Source: an uncultured Collinsella sp.
Lineage (GTDB): Bacteria; Actinomycetota; Coriobacteriia; Coriobacteriales; Coriobacteriaceae
Length of the DNA: 64,000 nt
Direction of reading: 5' to 3'
NCBI GenBank assembly: GCA_934654625.1
Contig: CAKUGM010000001.1
Span: forward strand, 124,001-188,000
Part shown: positions 32,821 through 41,869 of the stretch, piece by piece
Layout: each line of letters starts with the position of its first letter
How positions within the stretch are numbered: position 1 is the stretch's first letter
Program-made: the position numbers and the translations under genes
Notes under the pieces: model-generated
What the model was told of the DNA's origin: nothing
Database searches by the model: none
What the model saw: the letters and a program-made list of their open reading frames with translations, nothing else

Positions 32821-34779
32821 ATGGAGCTTAAACGAAGTATGCACGCTCGCGCGGCGCGCCTGGTGGCGATGTTTGCCATGGCACTTGTCTGCGCGCTGGT
32901 TCTGGCGCCGAGCGCCTATGCCGATGGTGGCGTGGCATGTATCGACAAGACCGAGTACAACACGTTTGATGAGGCTGTCGCAGCCGCAAAGAACGGTGAG
33001 ACGGTTACGCTGCTTAAGGATGCCGAGACCGCTGGCCTTAACCTGAAGATGGACCTCACCATCGATGGCGATGGTCACGCGCTGAAGTTCACCGACAAGG
33101 GCATTGCCCTTTGGGGCCATGCGCTCGTGCTCAAGAACGTCAATGCCAGCATGGCCAGTATTGGCTCCACCCCGTATACCGCCGAATGGAATTGGCAGTC
33201 TGTGTGCGCAAGCAAGGGCGCATCCCTTACGCTCGATGGCGCTGCGCTTACTATGGACGGTGCGGGAACCGCTAGCAAAACGCATGCAATTTACTTCTGC
33301 AGCAACAACAAACTCAACCTCAAAAACGCTTCGACGCTCACCATCAAGAATTACAGCCAGGACGCCCTTGAGTGGGATGGTGGCGACGGTGGCTACAACG
33401 TGAACATCGAAGGCGGTTCTACCTTCGTCTCCGACCACAACCGTTCCGGTTTCACGGGTTCGTTCTACGCCACTGTTGATTCGTCTACGGTAAAAGTGAT
33501 CAACAGCACGGGCAATGGCTCGAACGGTACGTACTACACCATCAAGAATAATTCTGATGTCACATTCGAGAACAGCGGCAATTGGGGCATTTCCGCTTGG
33601 CGAATCGATATGAGCAACGGCTCGAAGCTTCATGCGAACAACAACGGGTACAGTGGTGTTTGGACGCGCGTCCTTAACGTCGATTCCTCTTGCTCTATGT
33701 ATGTTGAGGGCAACGGCACGAAGGGGACTTCTGCATCGAATAACGGTGGCATTTTCTTCCAAGGAAACGGCAATTTTATCAGTGCGATTGAGAAGGGCGC
33801 AAACGTCACCATTAAAAACAATGCAGGCTCTGGCATCTATACTAAGCAGGGTGTTTGCAATTTGACTATCGGTTCCGCGACCATTACCAACAACGGCACC
33901 GGCGTCTGCAATAAAGACGGCATCGGGGCCGATATGGGTGGCGGTGTCTACAACGTGGGCACCATGAAGCTCGATCCGTCGGTTGTTATTTACAACAATC
34001 ACGCCAAGAACGCAGGCGATGATATCTACGGCACTGGCGTTACCGAATTTGGCAATGTCGGTAACGATTGGGTGCTCGACGATTGCAATCATGCGATTAA
34101 CGGTTGGTTCGATGACTCCCAGGGTGCTCGCTGGTGCGCGCACTGGACGGATAGCACCCCGTGGCATGTTGACGCTGTCGAGGCTGCCTCCTATGAGACG
34201 CCCATTGCCCTCAAGGCTGCCCACGGCGTAACCGCCGCCCATGCAGAGATCTCTGGCACCAAGGTGCTCAAGGGTGCCGATCTTGCCGAGGGCGACTTCG
34301 AGTTCACGCTTTCGCAGAACGACGATGTCATCTCCCGTGCTAAGAATGCTGCCGACGGCTCCTTCACGTTTGGCGAGTCTGCCTTTGATGTCACGGCCGA
34401 TGACATCATGGATACCGACAATCATAAGGTCACCTACACGCTCGATGTTGCCGAGGTCAAGGGCAGTAAGGCCAATGTGACCTACGACACCTCCGTCAAG
34501 AAGGTTGTTGTTACCGCCGTGCCCGAGGACGATCACGTGAAGCTGACCTATCAGGTCGACGGTAAGGACGTGGAGGACCTCGCTTCTGCCCTCGTGTTCA
34601 CGAACACCTACACCAAGCCCGCTGAACCCACCACGCCTAGTGAGCCCAAGAAACCGGGCAAGACCACGAAGCAGGGTCTCCCGAAGACGGGCGACGCTTC
34701 GCTTGCCGCTCCCGTTGCGTTTGCTCTCGCGGCTGCCGCTGCCTGCGGTGCCGGCGTTGTGATGCGTCGTCGCGGCTAA
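32821..34779 (+). CDS. LPXTG cell-wall-anchored adhesin with beta-helix and pilin domain
   Basis: 652 residues, GGGGAGGA before the ATG. A signal peptide covers residues 1-35, cut after 'PSAYA'. Residues ~45-430 contain Asn/Gly/Thr-rich repeats ('NLKNASTLTIKNYS', 'TIKNNAGSGIY') typical of a right-handed beta-helix. Residues ~470-600 match the FctA/Spy0128-type pilin isopeptide fold ('GTKVLKGADLAEGDFEFTL'). After a Pro/Thr/Lys linker come 'LPKTGD' (~620), a hydrophobic segment and an Arg tail, the sortase signal. It is probably a surface binding protein for glycans or host proteins. Confidence 0.92.
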   Translation: MELKRSMHARAARLVAMFAMALVCALVLAPSAYADGGVACIDKTEYNTFDEAVAAAKNGETVTLLKDAETAGLNLKMDLTIDGDGHALKFTDKGIALWGHALVLKNVNASMASIGSTPYTAEWNWQSVCASKGASLTLDGAALTMDGAGTASKTHAIYFCSNNKLNLKNASTLTIKNYSQDALEWDGGDGGYNVNIEGGSTFVSDHNRSGFTGSFYATVDSSTVKVINSTGNGSNGTYYTIKNNSDVTFENSGNWGISAWRIDMSNGSKLHANNNGYSGVWTRVLNVDSSCSMYVEGNGTKGTSASNNGGIFFQGNGNFISAIEKGANVTIKNNAGSGIYTKQGVCNLTIGSATITNNGTGVCNKDGIGADMGGGVYNVGTMKLDPSVVIYNNHAKNAGDDIYGTGVTEFGNVGNDWVLDDCNHAINGWFDDSQGARWCAHWTDSTPWHVDAVEAASYETPIALKAAHGVTAAHAEISGTKVLKGADLAEGDFEFTLSQNDDVISRAKNAADGSFTFGESAFDVTADDIMDTDNHKVTYTLDVAEVKGSKANVTYDTSVKKVVVTAVPEDDHVKLTYQVDGKDVEDLASALVFTNTYTKPAEPTTPSEPKKPGKTTKQGLPKTGDASLAAPVAFALAAAAACGAGVVMRRRG

Positions 34780-34814
34780 CCCGTAGCTCGGATTTCGTTT
34801 TCCCGGCATTCTGA

Positions 34815-34852
34815 AATGCGCCATCTGCCTTTACGGCGGGTGGCGCATTTTT
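34815..34852 (+). terminator. Terminator of the adhesin gene
   Basis: AATGCGCCA pairs with TGGCGCATT, extended inward by TCTGCC/GGCGGG, and followed by TTTTTG. Confidence 0.85.
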
Positions 34853-34868
34853 GTACGTCCCATGCAGT

Positions 34869-35666
34869 CTACGAAGCGTGGCTGGCTCCGGTGACGTAGT
34901 CGATAACGACACCGGGCTGGTTGTTATAGCAATAGACGTTGAAGATCAAGCCGGCTCCATCGTCTTCGAGTGAATAGGCTTCCATGTGCACGCCACGAGC
35001 AACAAGCTCGCCCTCTTCAAAGAGCGGGGTCACGCGATAAAGTACATGATTGCGCGTGCGCTCGATGTAGCGAGCGGTTTGTTGCTCAAACGGCTCCATG
35101 CCGTCGATGTTCATGGCGCGCGTACCGGTGATGAGGTTGCGTTCGTTGTCGTTTTCTCCGCAGAGCGAAAAGGCGATTAGGTGGCAGCGGTTGTAAAGGA
35201 CTCCCTCGTCGATAAAGTCGTAGCTGCGCTGGTTCCACCCGCTGGGATACACGTGAGAGATGTTCTCGCGTGACCTGGTGGGTAGCGTTTCTGGCCCCAG
35301 ACAGGCAAGGGCGGCTCCGCACCGGTCGAGGTAATCAAGCCGCGAGAACTCGGTAAAAGAGCCGGACTGTGCCCGCGAGACCTCTTCTGAGGTGAAAGTC
35401 GTCGCCCCTTGCGGATGCGTTGCGTCTGCGCCGATATAGACTATGGGATTGCCGCTATAGCTGGGTATATCGCCTAGACTCGAGACCGAGGCGGCGTTGG
35501 AGAGACGTTGAGGCAGCGTATCGGGAAGCAGATGGGCAAGGCCTGCGCATCCGCCAAAAGACCCTATGCCGCCGGTGACGATCGCGATGACAAGAGTGGC
35601 GATAAGCGCAGCTAGACGCTGCCTCGTATTGTCTTTGCGACACCTGCGCCGAGGGCGATATCCCAT
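34869..35666 (-). CDS. Secreted or membrane-anchored DNA/RNA non-specific endonuclease
   Basis: 265 residues from the ATG at 35666, six bases after AAAGGAGG. A basic N-terminus and a helix at about residues 20-42 form a signal anchor. The catalytic region reads 'YNRCHLIAFSLCGENDNERNLITGTRAMNIDGM', the EndA/NUC-type R-x-H motif with the metal-binding Asn. Such enzymes degrade extracellular nucleic acid for nutrition or DNA uptake. It is convergent with the adhesin gene. Confidence 0.88.
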   Translation of the reverse strand: MGYRPRRRCRKDNTRQRLAALIATLVIAIVTGGIGSFGGCAGLAHLLPDTLPQRLSNAASVSSLGDIPSYSGNPIVYIGADATHPQGATTFTSEEVSRAQSGSFTEFSRLDYLDRCGAALACLGPETLPTRSRENISHVYPSGWNQRSYDFIDEGVLYNRCHLIAFSLCGENDNERNLITGTRAMNIDGMEPFEQQTARYIERTRNHVLYRVTPLFEEGELVARGVHMEAYSLEDDGAGLIFNVYCYNNQPGVVIDYVTGASHAS

Positions 35667-35714
35667 GCGTTTCCTCCTTTGCAGCATGGTATCAGCCTGC
35701 TTGGACGCGAAATG

Positions 35715-36530
35715 TTAGTCGTTCATGCTTCCATGGGCGTAAGGGACAACTGCAGGGTCGATATCTTGCGCGCCAAAGCTGCGGAAGACTTCTGTGGCCT
35801 CTTGGGGCAGGCGCACGACGCCCTCGCCTTGTTCGAGGCGATGAAGGTCGGCCGGTGATGCTTGGACCTGCAGCGTGCCCGCGCGCAGGCGGGCGCGAAT
35901 CTGGCGAAATCCTTGGCCATGCAGCCAGTCTTCGCATGAACGGATAAGATCGAGCTTCTCGTGCGTGAGCGGCTCCCCGCACGGAACGCGCGTGGCAAGG
36001 CAGGCTCCGGCGGGCATATCCCAGACGTCGTAGCCCCATTCACGCAGCAACGCGCGCTCTTCGTCTTTATGCCAGCCACACTCCAAAAGAGGCGAGCGCA
36101 CGCCGAGCTCTTGGCACGCCTGCATGCCCGGGCGATAGTCATTCGCATCGTCGGCATTGCTGCCGTCCACCACGGCGTCTGCGCCATGCTCGCGCGCGGC
36201 TCGGACAATCGCTCCAAACGCGGCGTGCTTACAGTGATAGCAACGATTGTGCGGATTGGCGGCGACCCTGGGGTTATCGAGAGGGTCAAGGTGCAACTCG
36301 ATAACGGGGAGGCCAAAACTCGATGCGCTTGCTTTAAACGATGCCTGTTCCGGCGTGCCAATCAGTGGGGTGGTGAGATGGATGAGCATGCTTGCCTGCG
36401 GCAGCTCGCGTGAGCAGACGGCCGCCAGAAAGGTGCTGTCCACGCCGCCCGAGAATCCTACGGCAACGGTTCCGAGCGTACGCAGGTGCTCTGCGAGCGC
36501 TTTGAGTTTATCTTGCTGGCTTTCGTTCAT
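35715..36530 (-). CDS. larE: ATP-dependent sulfur transferase LarE
   Basis: 271 residues from the ATG at 36530; no good ribosome site is seen. The PP-loop 'AVGFSGGVDSTFLA' binds ATP. Cysteines occur in 'NRCYHCKHAAF' and in 'MPAGACLATRVPCG', the latter aligning with the sacrificial-cysteine position of LarE. LarE inserts sulfur during synthesis of the nickel-pincer nucleotide of lactate racemase. The CxxC pair plus the later Cys could instead bind an iron-sulfur cluster, as in some homologues. No larA, larB or larC is in the window. Confidence 0.88.
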   Translation of the reverse strand: MNESQQDKLKALAEHLRTLGTVAVGFSGGVDSTFLAAVCSRELPQASMLIHLTTPLIGTPEQASFKASASSFGLPVIELHLDPLDNPRVAANPHNRCYHCKHAAFGAIVRAAREHGADAVVDGSNADDANDYRPGMQACQELGVRSPLLECGWHKDEERALLREWGYDVWDMPAGACLATRVPCGEPLTHEKLDLIRSCEDWLHGQGFRQIRARLRAGTLQVQASPADLHRLEQGEGVVRLPQEATEVFRSFGAQDIDPAVVPYAHGSMND

Positions 36531-36651
36531 GGTTTTTGCTTTCGTTATCTCGATGGATGGACCTATCGTACCCGATGGCGGACGCTGACTCTGGCAGAAT
36601 GGGATGCGGTAAAACGCAGGCGGGCAGCCTGCATCGTATTCGGGGGAATGC

Positions 36652-37311
36652 ATGATTAAAGCCGTGATTTTCGACATGGACGGAACGCTTATCGACAGCG
36701 AGAGGATTGCCATCATCGCGTGGAATCGCTCGGCAAAGCGCTTTGGATTTGATATCCCCCTGGAGATGCTGCACGGATTTATCGGCATGACGCGCGCTGC
36801 CTGCATGGGCACGCTTATCGAGCAAGTGGGTAGCGAGCGCATCGCCAACGAGCTGTTCGAGGACCACAAGCTGATCGAGGACGAGCTGTATCCCACGATG
36901 CTTACCCTCAAGCCGGGCGCTGCGGAGATTATCGAGAGCCTCCATACGCGCGATCTCAAGCTGGCCGTTGCCACGTCAACGCGCACCATTCAAGCGCACC
37001 AGAAGTTCGACCGTTTTGGCCTGACTTCCTATTTTGATGTGTTTACCTGCGGCGATGAGCTTGACCGTAGCAAGCCTGAGCCAGACATCTTCTTGCTGAC
37101 GGCCTCGCGATTGGGCGTCGATCCTGCCGAGTGCGTCGTAGTGGAAGACTCCTTCAACGGCGTGCGTGCGGGCCATGCGGCGGGTATGCATACCATCATG
37201 GTGCCGGACATCAATAACCCGACGAAGGAGATCGCCGAGCTTGCTGATGCCGTGGTTCCATCTTTGGACGATGTCGAGCCCAAGCTGGTCGAGTTGGGCT
37301 TTTTGGCATAA
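36652..37311 (+). CDS. HAD-superfamily sugar-phosphatase / phosphoglucomutase-like
   Basis: 219 residues, CGGGGGAA before the ATG. HAD motifs: 'FDMDGTLIDSE' (nucleophile Asp), 'LAVATSTR' (motif II), 'SKPEPDIFLLTASRLG' (motif III Lys) and 'VVEDSFNGVRAGHAAGM' (motif IV). The four-helix cap after motif I places it with beta-phosphoglucomutase and small sugar-phosphate phosphatases. It is divergent from larE. The substrate is unknown. Confidence 0.85.
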   Translation: MIKAVIFDMDGTLIDSERIAIIAWNRSAKRFGFDIPLEMLHGFIGMTRAACMGTLIEQVGSERIANELFEDHKLIEDELYPTMLTLKPGAAEIIESLHTRDLKLAVATSTRTIQAHQKFDRFGLTSYFDVFTCGDELDRSKPEPDIFLLTASRLGVDPAECVVVEDSFNGVRAGHAAGMHTIMVPDINNPTKEIAELADAVVPSLDDVEPKLVELGFLA

Positions 37312-37337
37312 TCGGCGCCTGCATTTGCCGTGCACGG

Positions 37338-38408
37338 CTAGAGGTAGAGGCCAAGGTCGAGCTGGGATGACCCTTTTTGACGTTCGCCGCCGGTGCTCTC
37401 GCGCGCCAAGACGAAGGGTTTTACCAGGTCTTGGCGGTGCTCTTTCTCGTTGTTCGCGGCTTGTTCCGGGTCGCTCTTGGAAAGGGCGATCTGCTCAACA
37501 AGATGTTTGATGCCGCGCCTGCCAAGTTCGTAGCCAATAGGAGCGCACGTCGTAAGCTCGACGCCACAGCTCCAAGCGAGCGGATTGCCGTCGCATCCGC
37601 ACACCAGCAGGTCGTCGGGAACACTTAACCCTAAGTTCTCGGCGCCTCGTATGGCGCCTGCTGCCAGCATGTCGCTTAGGGCGATAATCGCCTGGGGACG
37701 CAGATTGTTGGGTTGGGCCATGAGGTCGGCCAGAGCGGATGCTCCATCTTCCGGCTTGCTGGCATCGCCCACTTCGATGAAGTCGAAATCAACGTGCGGA
37801 TAAAGCATCTCCGCGGCGTGGACTCCCTTGGCGCGGGCGCGCAGCTTTTGCGTATCGGGGTGCCCGATGACCGCGATGCGCTCGACTCCCTGGCCTACCA
37901 GATGCTCTGCCATAAGGCGCCCCTCGGCGGCGTTGTCCGCGCAGATGAAATCGCCGGGGCACTCGCTCCAGATATCGAGGTAAACGGTGGGAATGGGATT
38001 GTGGGCGGCGATGACGCCCAGGTCTGCGGCAGCGCTTGCCACGAGCATGCCCGACATCTGCGTGCCGGCAAAATAGCGACGATAATTGCCGATGCGAGAA
38101 GTGTCTTGGGCGCAGCTTGCAATGAGCAGGTCATAGCCTTCGCGGGCTGCCTGAGAGGATGCTCCGGCGGCAATTTGAAGGTAGATGCCATGGTTGAGCT
38201 GGGGAATGATCAGCCCAAAGGCGCGACTCGACCCTCCGGCTAGCACGCGCGCGCTTTGGTTGGGCGCATATCCGAGCTTGTTGACGGCGTCGGTGACCCG
38301 CTGGATCGTTTCGGGGCGCACCTTTTCGGGATGATTGAGGACGTTTGAGACGGTGCCCAGAGCAACGCCGGCCTCTCGCGCAACATCTCCGATTGTTACA
38401 TTCGCCAT
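37338..38408 (-). CDS. LacI-family transcriptional regulator
   Basis: 356 residues, AGGAG before the ATG. Residues 3-55 are the LacI helix-turn-helix and hinge ('TIGDVAREAGVALGTVSNVL', 'GYAPNQSARVLAGG'). The rest is a periplasmic-binding-protein-like sugar sensor ('FGLIIPQLNHGIY', 'VCGCDGNPLAWS'). A Lys/Glu-rich tail of about 30 residues is added. It is divergent from glmS, so amino-sugar or related carbohydrate control is plausible but unproved. Confidence 0.9.
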   Translation of the reverse strand: MANVTIGDVAREAGVALGTVSNVLNHPEKVRPETIQRVTDAVNKLGYAPNQSARVLAGGSSRAFGLIIPQLNHGIYLQIAAGASSQAAREGYDLLIASCAQDTSRIGNYRRYFAGTQMSGMLVASAAADLGVIAAHNPIPTVYLDIWSECPGDFICADNAAEGRLMAEHLVGQGVERIAVIGHPDTQKLRARAKGVHAAEMLYPHVDFDFIEVGDASKPEDGASALADLMAQPNNLRPQAIIALSDMLAAGAIRGAENLGLSVPDDLLVCGCDGNPLAWSCGVELTTCAPIGYELGRRGIKHLVEQIALSKSDPEQAANNEKEHRQDLVKPFVLARESTGGERQKGSSQLDLGLYL

Positions 38409-38492
38409 CTCTCAAGCTCCTATTGATGCGTTTCAATTACTGAAGATGATTGTAGCACGGAGATTTCGTTACCAAACGATTGCCTCGCTATG

Positions 38493-38538
38493 TGGTATTT
38501 AAGAACAGATACCAGTTGGTACTTAAATCAGAATACCA
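38493..38538 (+). promoter_or_regulatory. Two tandem 22-bp operators at the glmS promoter
   Basis: TGGTAT-N10-ATACCA (38493-38514) and TGGTA-N12-TACCA (38517-38538) are related inverted repeats whose centres are 24 bp apart, about two helical turns. The second covers the glmS -35. The regulator is unknown; the sites lack the central CG of LacI-type operators. Confidence 0.65.
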
Positions 38539-38551
38539 CCTTGCATAGAAT
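38523..38551 (+). promoter_or_regulatory. glmS promoter
   Basis: TTAAAT (38523-38528), a 17-base spacer and TAGAAT (38546-38551) lie 49 bases before the start codon. The -35 is within the second operator. Confidence 0.55.
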
Positions 38552-38599
38552 GGGCAATCAGTGCTTACGCCACCGTCCATTCAACCCGAAAGGAACAAT

Positions 38600-40447
38600 A
38601 TGTGCGGAATCGTTGGTTATACCGGAAGCAAACAGGTGAGCGATATTTTGCTGGGCGGTCTTGCCCGTCTTGAGTATCGCGGCTACGACTCGGCGGGAGT
38701 GGCGCTCGAAGTGGGAGCCGGTGACGATCGCGCGCTCGATGTTGTGCGAGAAGTGGGCAAGGTTGCGAGCCTTGCAAAGAAGCTGGAAGAGCATGACGCG
38801 CCCTCTACCTGCGGTATCGGTCATACGCGCTGGGCGACGCATGGACGCCCAACGGTCGAGAACGCTCATCCGCACATAAGCTGCGATGGGCGTATCGCCA
38901 TTGTCCACAACGGCATTATCGAGAATTTTGCCGAGCTGCGAGAGGAACTGACGGCACGCGGACATACCTTTAGGAGTGAGACCGATACCGAGGTCTTTGC
39001 TCACTTGGTTGAGGAAGGCTATGCCACCACGCATGATTTGATGGCTGCCGTGCGCGAAGCATGCACGCACGTGGTGGGCGCCTATGGCCTTGCCGCGGTT
39101 TGCGCGGACGAGCCGGGCGTGATCGCCGTGGCGCGTAAGGACTCGCCCATCGTTGTGGGCATGGGGCGAGACGGTGCCTATCTGGCCTCCGACATCGTTG
39201 CGGTGATCGACGCGACGCGTGACGTCGTGGTGCTCGAGGATGGGCAGTTCGCAAAGCTTACGCCCAAAGGCATTGAATATACCGACGCCGAGGGCGCTAT
39301 TATCGACCCCACCATCACGCACGTCGACTGGGATGTCGATATGGCCGAGAAGGGTGGCTATCCCGACTTCATGCTCAAGGAGATTTGCGAACAGCCGCGC
39401 GTCGTGCGCGATACGCTTGTTGGACGCTTGGCGCCGACGGGTGAGCTTGATATCGATGAACTGGGGCTTTCATTCGAGGAGCTCAACTTGATCGATCGCG
39501 TTTACGTGATCGCCTGCGGAACGAGCTATCATGCGGGCCTGATTGCCAAGAACCTCATTGAGGGCTGGGCGCGCATTCCCTGTGAGGTCGAGGCGGCGAG
39601 CGAGTTTAGGTACCGCAACCCGATAATCACCCCTACAACGCTTGTGGTCGCGGTGTCGCAGTCGGGTGAGACGGCAGATACCCTGGCGGCGATTCGCGAT
39701 GCGCGTATTAAAGGTGGCAAAGTCTTTGGCATCACCAACGTGGTGGGCAGCCCCGTGGCGCGCGAGTCCGACGGCGTGATCTACACCAAGGCCAATAAAG
39801 AGATCGCGGTTGCCTCTACCAAGAGTTTCATCGGACAGATCGTGAGCCTGTCGCTGCTTTCGCTGCTCTTGGCACAGGCGAAGGGCAAGCTCAAGACCGG
39901 CCAGGTCAAGATGCTCTTCCACGAGTTGGGCGATACGGCGGCACAGATCCAGCACATCCTCGATACGCAGGGCCCGGCCATCCATGAGGCGGCGCTTGCC
40001 TGCAAGGATGCGGCTTCGGCTCTGTTCGTGGGCCGCGGCATGGGCACGGCCATCAGCTACGAAGGCGCCCTCAAGCTCAAAGAGGTGAGCTACCTGCATG
40101 CGGAGGCCTACGCGGCCGGCGAGATGAAGCATGGCCCCATTGCGCTTATCGAGCCCGGCTTCCCCGTAATCGCGGTGGCTACCAAGAGCCCTACGTACGA
40201 CAAGGTGGTTTCGAACCTCAAGGAGTGCGAGGCCCGTGGGGCGACGATCATCGCGCTCGCAACCGAAGGCGACGAGGACATCGCAAAAACCGCGGACCAT
40301 ATCATCTCGATTCCGCCCGTGCGCGACTGCTTTAGCGCCATTACGGCGAGCGTTCCGCTGCAATTGCTCGCGCGCGAGGTGGCTCTCATGCGCGGTTGCA
40401 ACGTCGACCAGCCGCGCAATCTGGCAAAGAGCGTCACGGTGGAATAG
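38600..40447 (+). CDS. glmS: Glucosamine-6-phosphate synthase (isomerizing glutaminase)
   Basis: 615 residues from the ATG at 38600, after AAAGGAA. Removal of Met exposes the catalytic Cys in 'MCGIVGYTGSKQ'. The glutaminase half has 'GIGHTRWATHG' and 'HNGIIENF'. The isomerase half has two SIS domains with 'CGTSYHAG', 'SQSGETADTLAA', 'GRGMGTAISYEGALKLKEV' and the C-terminal 'PRNLAKSVTVE'. It makes glucosamine-6-phosphate from fructose-6-phosphate and glutamine for cell-wall synthesis. No glmS ribozyme precedes it; control appears to be by the upstream operators. Confidence 0.96.
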   Translation: MCGIVGYTGSKQVSDILLGGLARLEYRGYDSAGVALEVGAGDDRALDVVREVGKVASLAKKLEEHDAPSTCGIGHTRWATHGRPTVENAHPHISCDGRIAIVHNGIIENFAELREELTARGHTFRSETDTEVFAHLVEEGYATTHDLMAAVREACTHVVGAYGLAAVCADEPGVIAVARKDSPIVVGMGRDGAYLASDIVAVIDATRDVVVLEDGQFAKLTPKGIEYTDAEGAIIDPTITHVDWDVDMAEKGGYPDFMLKEICEQPRVVRDTLVGRLAPTGELDIDELGLSFEELNLIDRVYVIACGTSYHAGLIAKNLIEGWARIPCEVEAASEFRYRNPIITPTTLVVAVSQSGETADTLAAIRDARIKGGKVFGITNVVGSPVARESDGVIYTKANKEIAVASTKSFIGQIVSLSLLSLLLAQAKGKLKTGQVKMLFHELGDTAAQIQHILDTQGPAIHEAALACKDAASALFVGRGMGTAISYEGALKLKEVSYLHAEAYAAGEMKHGPIALIEPGFPVIAVATKSPTYDKVVSNLKECEARGATIIALATEGDEDIAKTADHIISIPPVRDCFSAITASVPLQLLAREVALMRGCNVDQPRNLAKSVTVE

Positions 40448-40474
40448 GGTATTGAACCGCTGCTCGATATTGGT

Positions 40475-40524
40475 ATTGATGCGCCACTGCTGGTCATGAT
40501 GGAGCTAGTGGCGGCGCTTTTGCC
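40475..40524 (+). terminator. Possible glmS terminator
   Basis: GCGCCACT pairs with AGTGGCG(GC) across an 18-base loop and is followed by TTTTG, about 30 bases after the stop. Confidence 0.5.
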
Positions 40525-40655
40525 TGAACGATGGCACTCGGGAAACGGGTCATTCCAAAATAGATGGTCGCTCAGGGCAAAAAGAGCGCTTCAAAACGTG
40601 CAATCAGTCGTACTATAGTCGGGTTAAATCCCGTATATAGAACGGATAATTGCGC

Positions 40656-41690
40656 ATGGAGTTCTTCACCGATTTCAAGAATAAATGGAAAGGCGTCTTG
40701 TTTTGCCTGGTCGTCGCTGTGCCCGCATGGTTTTTAGGCACGCGTCTCGAGGTGGTGGGTGCGCCGGTCTTCGCCATCTTGCTGGGCATGGTGCTCGCTC
40801 TCGTTGTGCCCGAGGGGTCGCGTAAGCCGCTTGCCGGTGGCGTGAAGTTCACTTCCAAGAAGATTCTTCAGTATGCCGTGATCCTGTTGGGCTTTGGCAT
40901 GAACCTCTCCGAGATTCTGGCCAAGGGCGCGCAGTCGCTGCCCATCATCGTCATGACTATCTCGACGTCGCTTGTCATCGCCTTCGTCCTGTGCCGCGTT
41001 ATGCGCGTGCCCTCGAAGATCGCGACGCTCGTGGGCGTGGGTTCCTCTATCTGCGGTGGCTCGGCTATCGCGGCGACGGCTCCGGTCATCGATGCGGATG
41101 ATGAGGAAATTGCCCAGGCTATCTCGGTCATCTTCCTGTTCAACGTTATCGCAGCGCTGATTTTCCCCACGCTTGGCGGTATGCTGGGCCTTACAAACGA
41201 AGGCTTTGGCCTGTTTGCGGGCACGGCGGTCAACGACACCTCTTCGGTGACGGCGGCTGCAAGCGCTTGGGATAGCATGCATCCGGGCGCCAACGTGCTG
41301 GAAAGCGCCGCCGTAGTCAAGCTCACGCGTACGCTCGCCATCATCCCCATCACGCTTGTGCTCGCCTTCTGGCAGATGCATAAGGCAAAGCAGGCCGGTG
41401 CGGATGCGGGCAACACGTTTTCGCTCAAGAAGATCTTCCCGTTCTTCGTGCTGTTTTTCGTCCTCGCGAGCGTAATCACCACGGTCTTCGCGCTGCCGGC
41501 GACCGTCACGGCGCCGCTCAAGACGCTTTCTAAGTTCTTTATCGTCATGGCTATGGCGGCTGTGGGTTTCAATACCAATATCGTCGACCTGGTCAAGAAG
41601 GGCGGCAAGCCCATCGCGCTCGGCTTTTGCTGTTGGGTCGGCATTGCGTGTATGAGCCTGGGTATGCAGCACGTGCTGGGTATCTGGTAG
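40656..41690 (+). CDS. YeiH-family putative sulfate/anion exporter (UPF0324)
   Basis: 344 residues from the ATG at 40656; no clear ribosome site is seen. About ten hydrophobic helices are visible. The family signature regions are '[13 protein letters not shown]', '[20 protein letters not shown]' and '[17 protein letters not shown]'. UPF0324 proteins are membrane proteins of uncertain substrate; a role in sulfite or sulfonate efflux is proposed for relatives. It is monocistronic, with a strong terminator downstream. Confidence 0.88.
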   Translation: MEFFTDFKNKWKGVLFCLVVAVPAWFLGTRLEVVGAPVFAILLGMVLALVVPEGSRKPLAGGVKFTSKKILQYAVILLGFGMNLSEILAKGAQSLPIIVMTISTSLVIAFVLCRVMRVPSKIATLVGVGSSICGGSAIAATAPVIDADDEEIAQAISVIFLFNVIAALIFPTLGGMLGLTNEGFGLFAGTAVNDTSSVTAAASAWDSMHPGANVLESAAVVKLTRTLAIIPITLVLAFWQMHKAKQAGADAGNTFSLKKIFPFFVLFFVLASVITTVFALPATVTAPLKTLSKFFIVMAMAAVGFNTNIVDLVKKGGKPIALGFCCWVGIACMSLGMQHVLGIW

Positions 41691-41778
41691 GGCTTTCGCT
41701 GCAGGTTCCTTGTGGCGCGCTGCCTTTTGGGCGGTCGCTGCGGCTGCTTGGGATACCATAAAGGCTGGTCACGTATCG

Positions 41779-41821
41779 CGGCTCGCACCGGGGCTTATGG
41801 CCTGGGTGCGAGCCGTTTTTT
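41779..41821 (+). terminator. Terminator upstream of mazG
   Basis: CGGCTCGCACC pairs perfectly with GGTGCGAGCCG and is followed by TTTTTT. Confidence 0.88.
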
Positions 41822-41869
41822 ATTGTTGTCATCGTCGTCGTGCCAACGACGGCGTTTGAGGAGGACACC

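Noticed and set aside
32603..33046. Plus-strand frame spanning the G9 tract and running into the adhesin gene out of frame
   Set aside because: It overlaps the signal peptide region of the adhesin in another frame and shows no family or ribosome site.
38552..38599. glmS ribozyme upstream of glmS
   Set aside because: The leader is only about 48 bases, far too short for the ribozyme.
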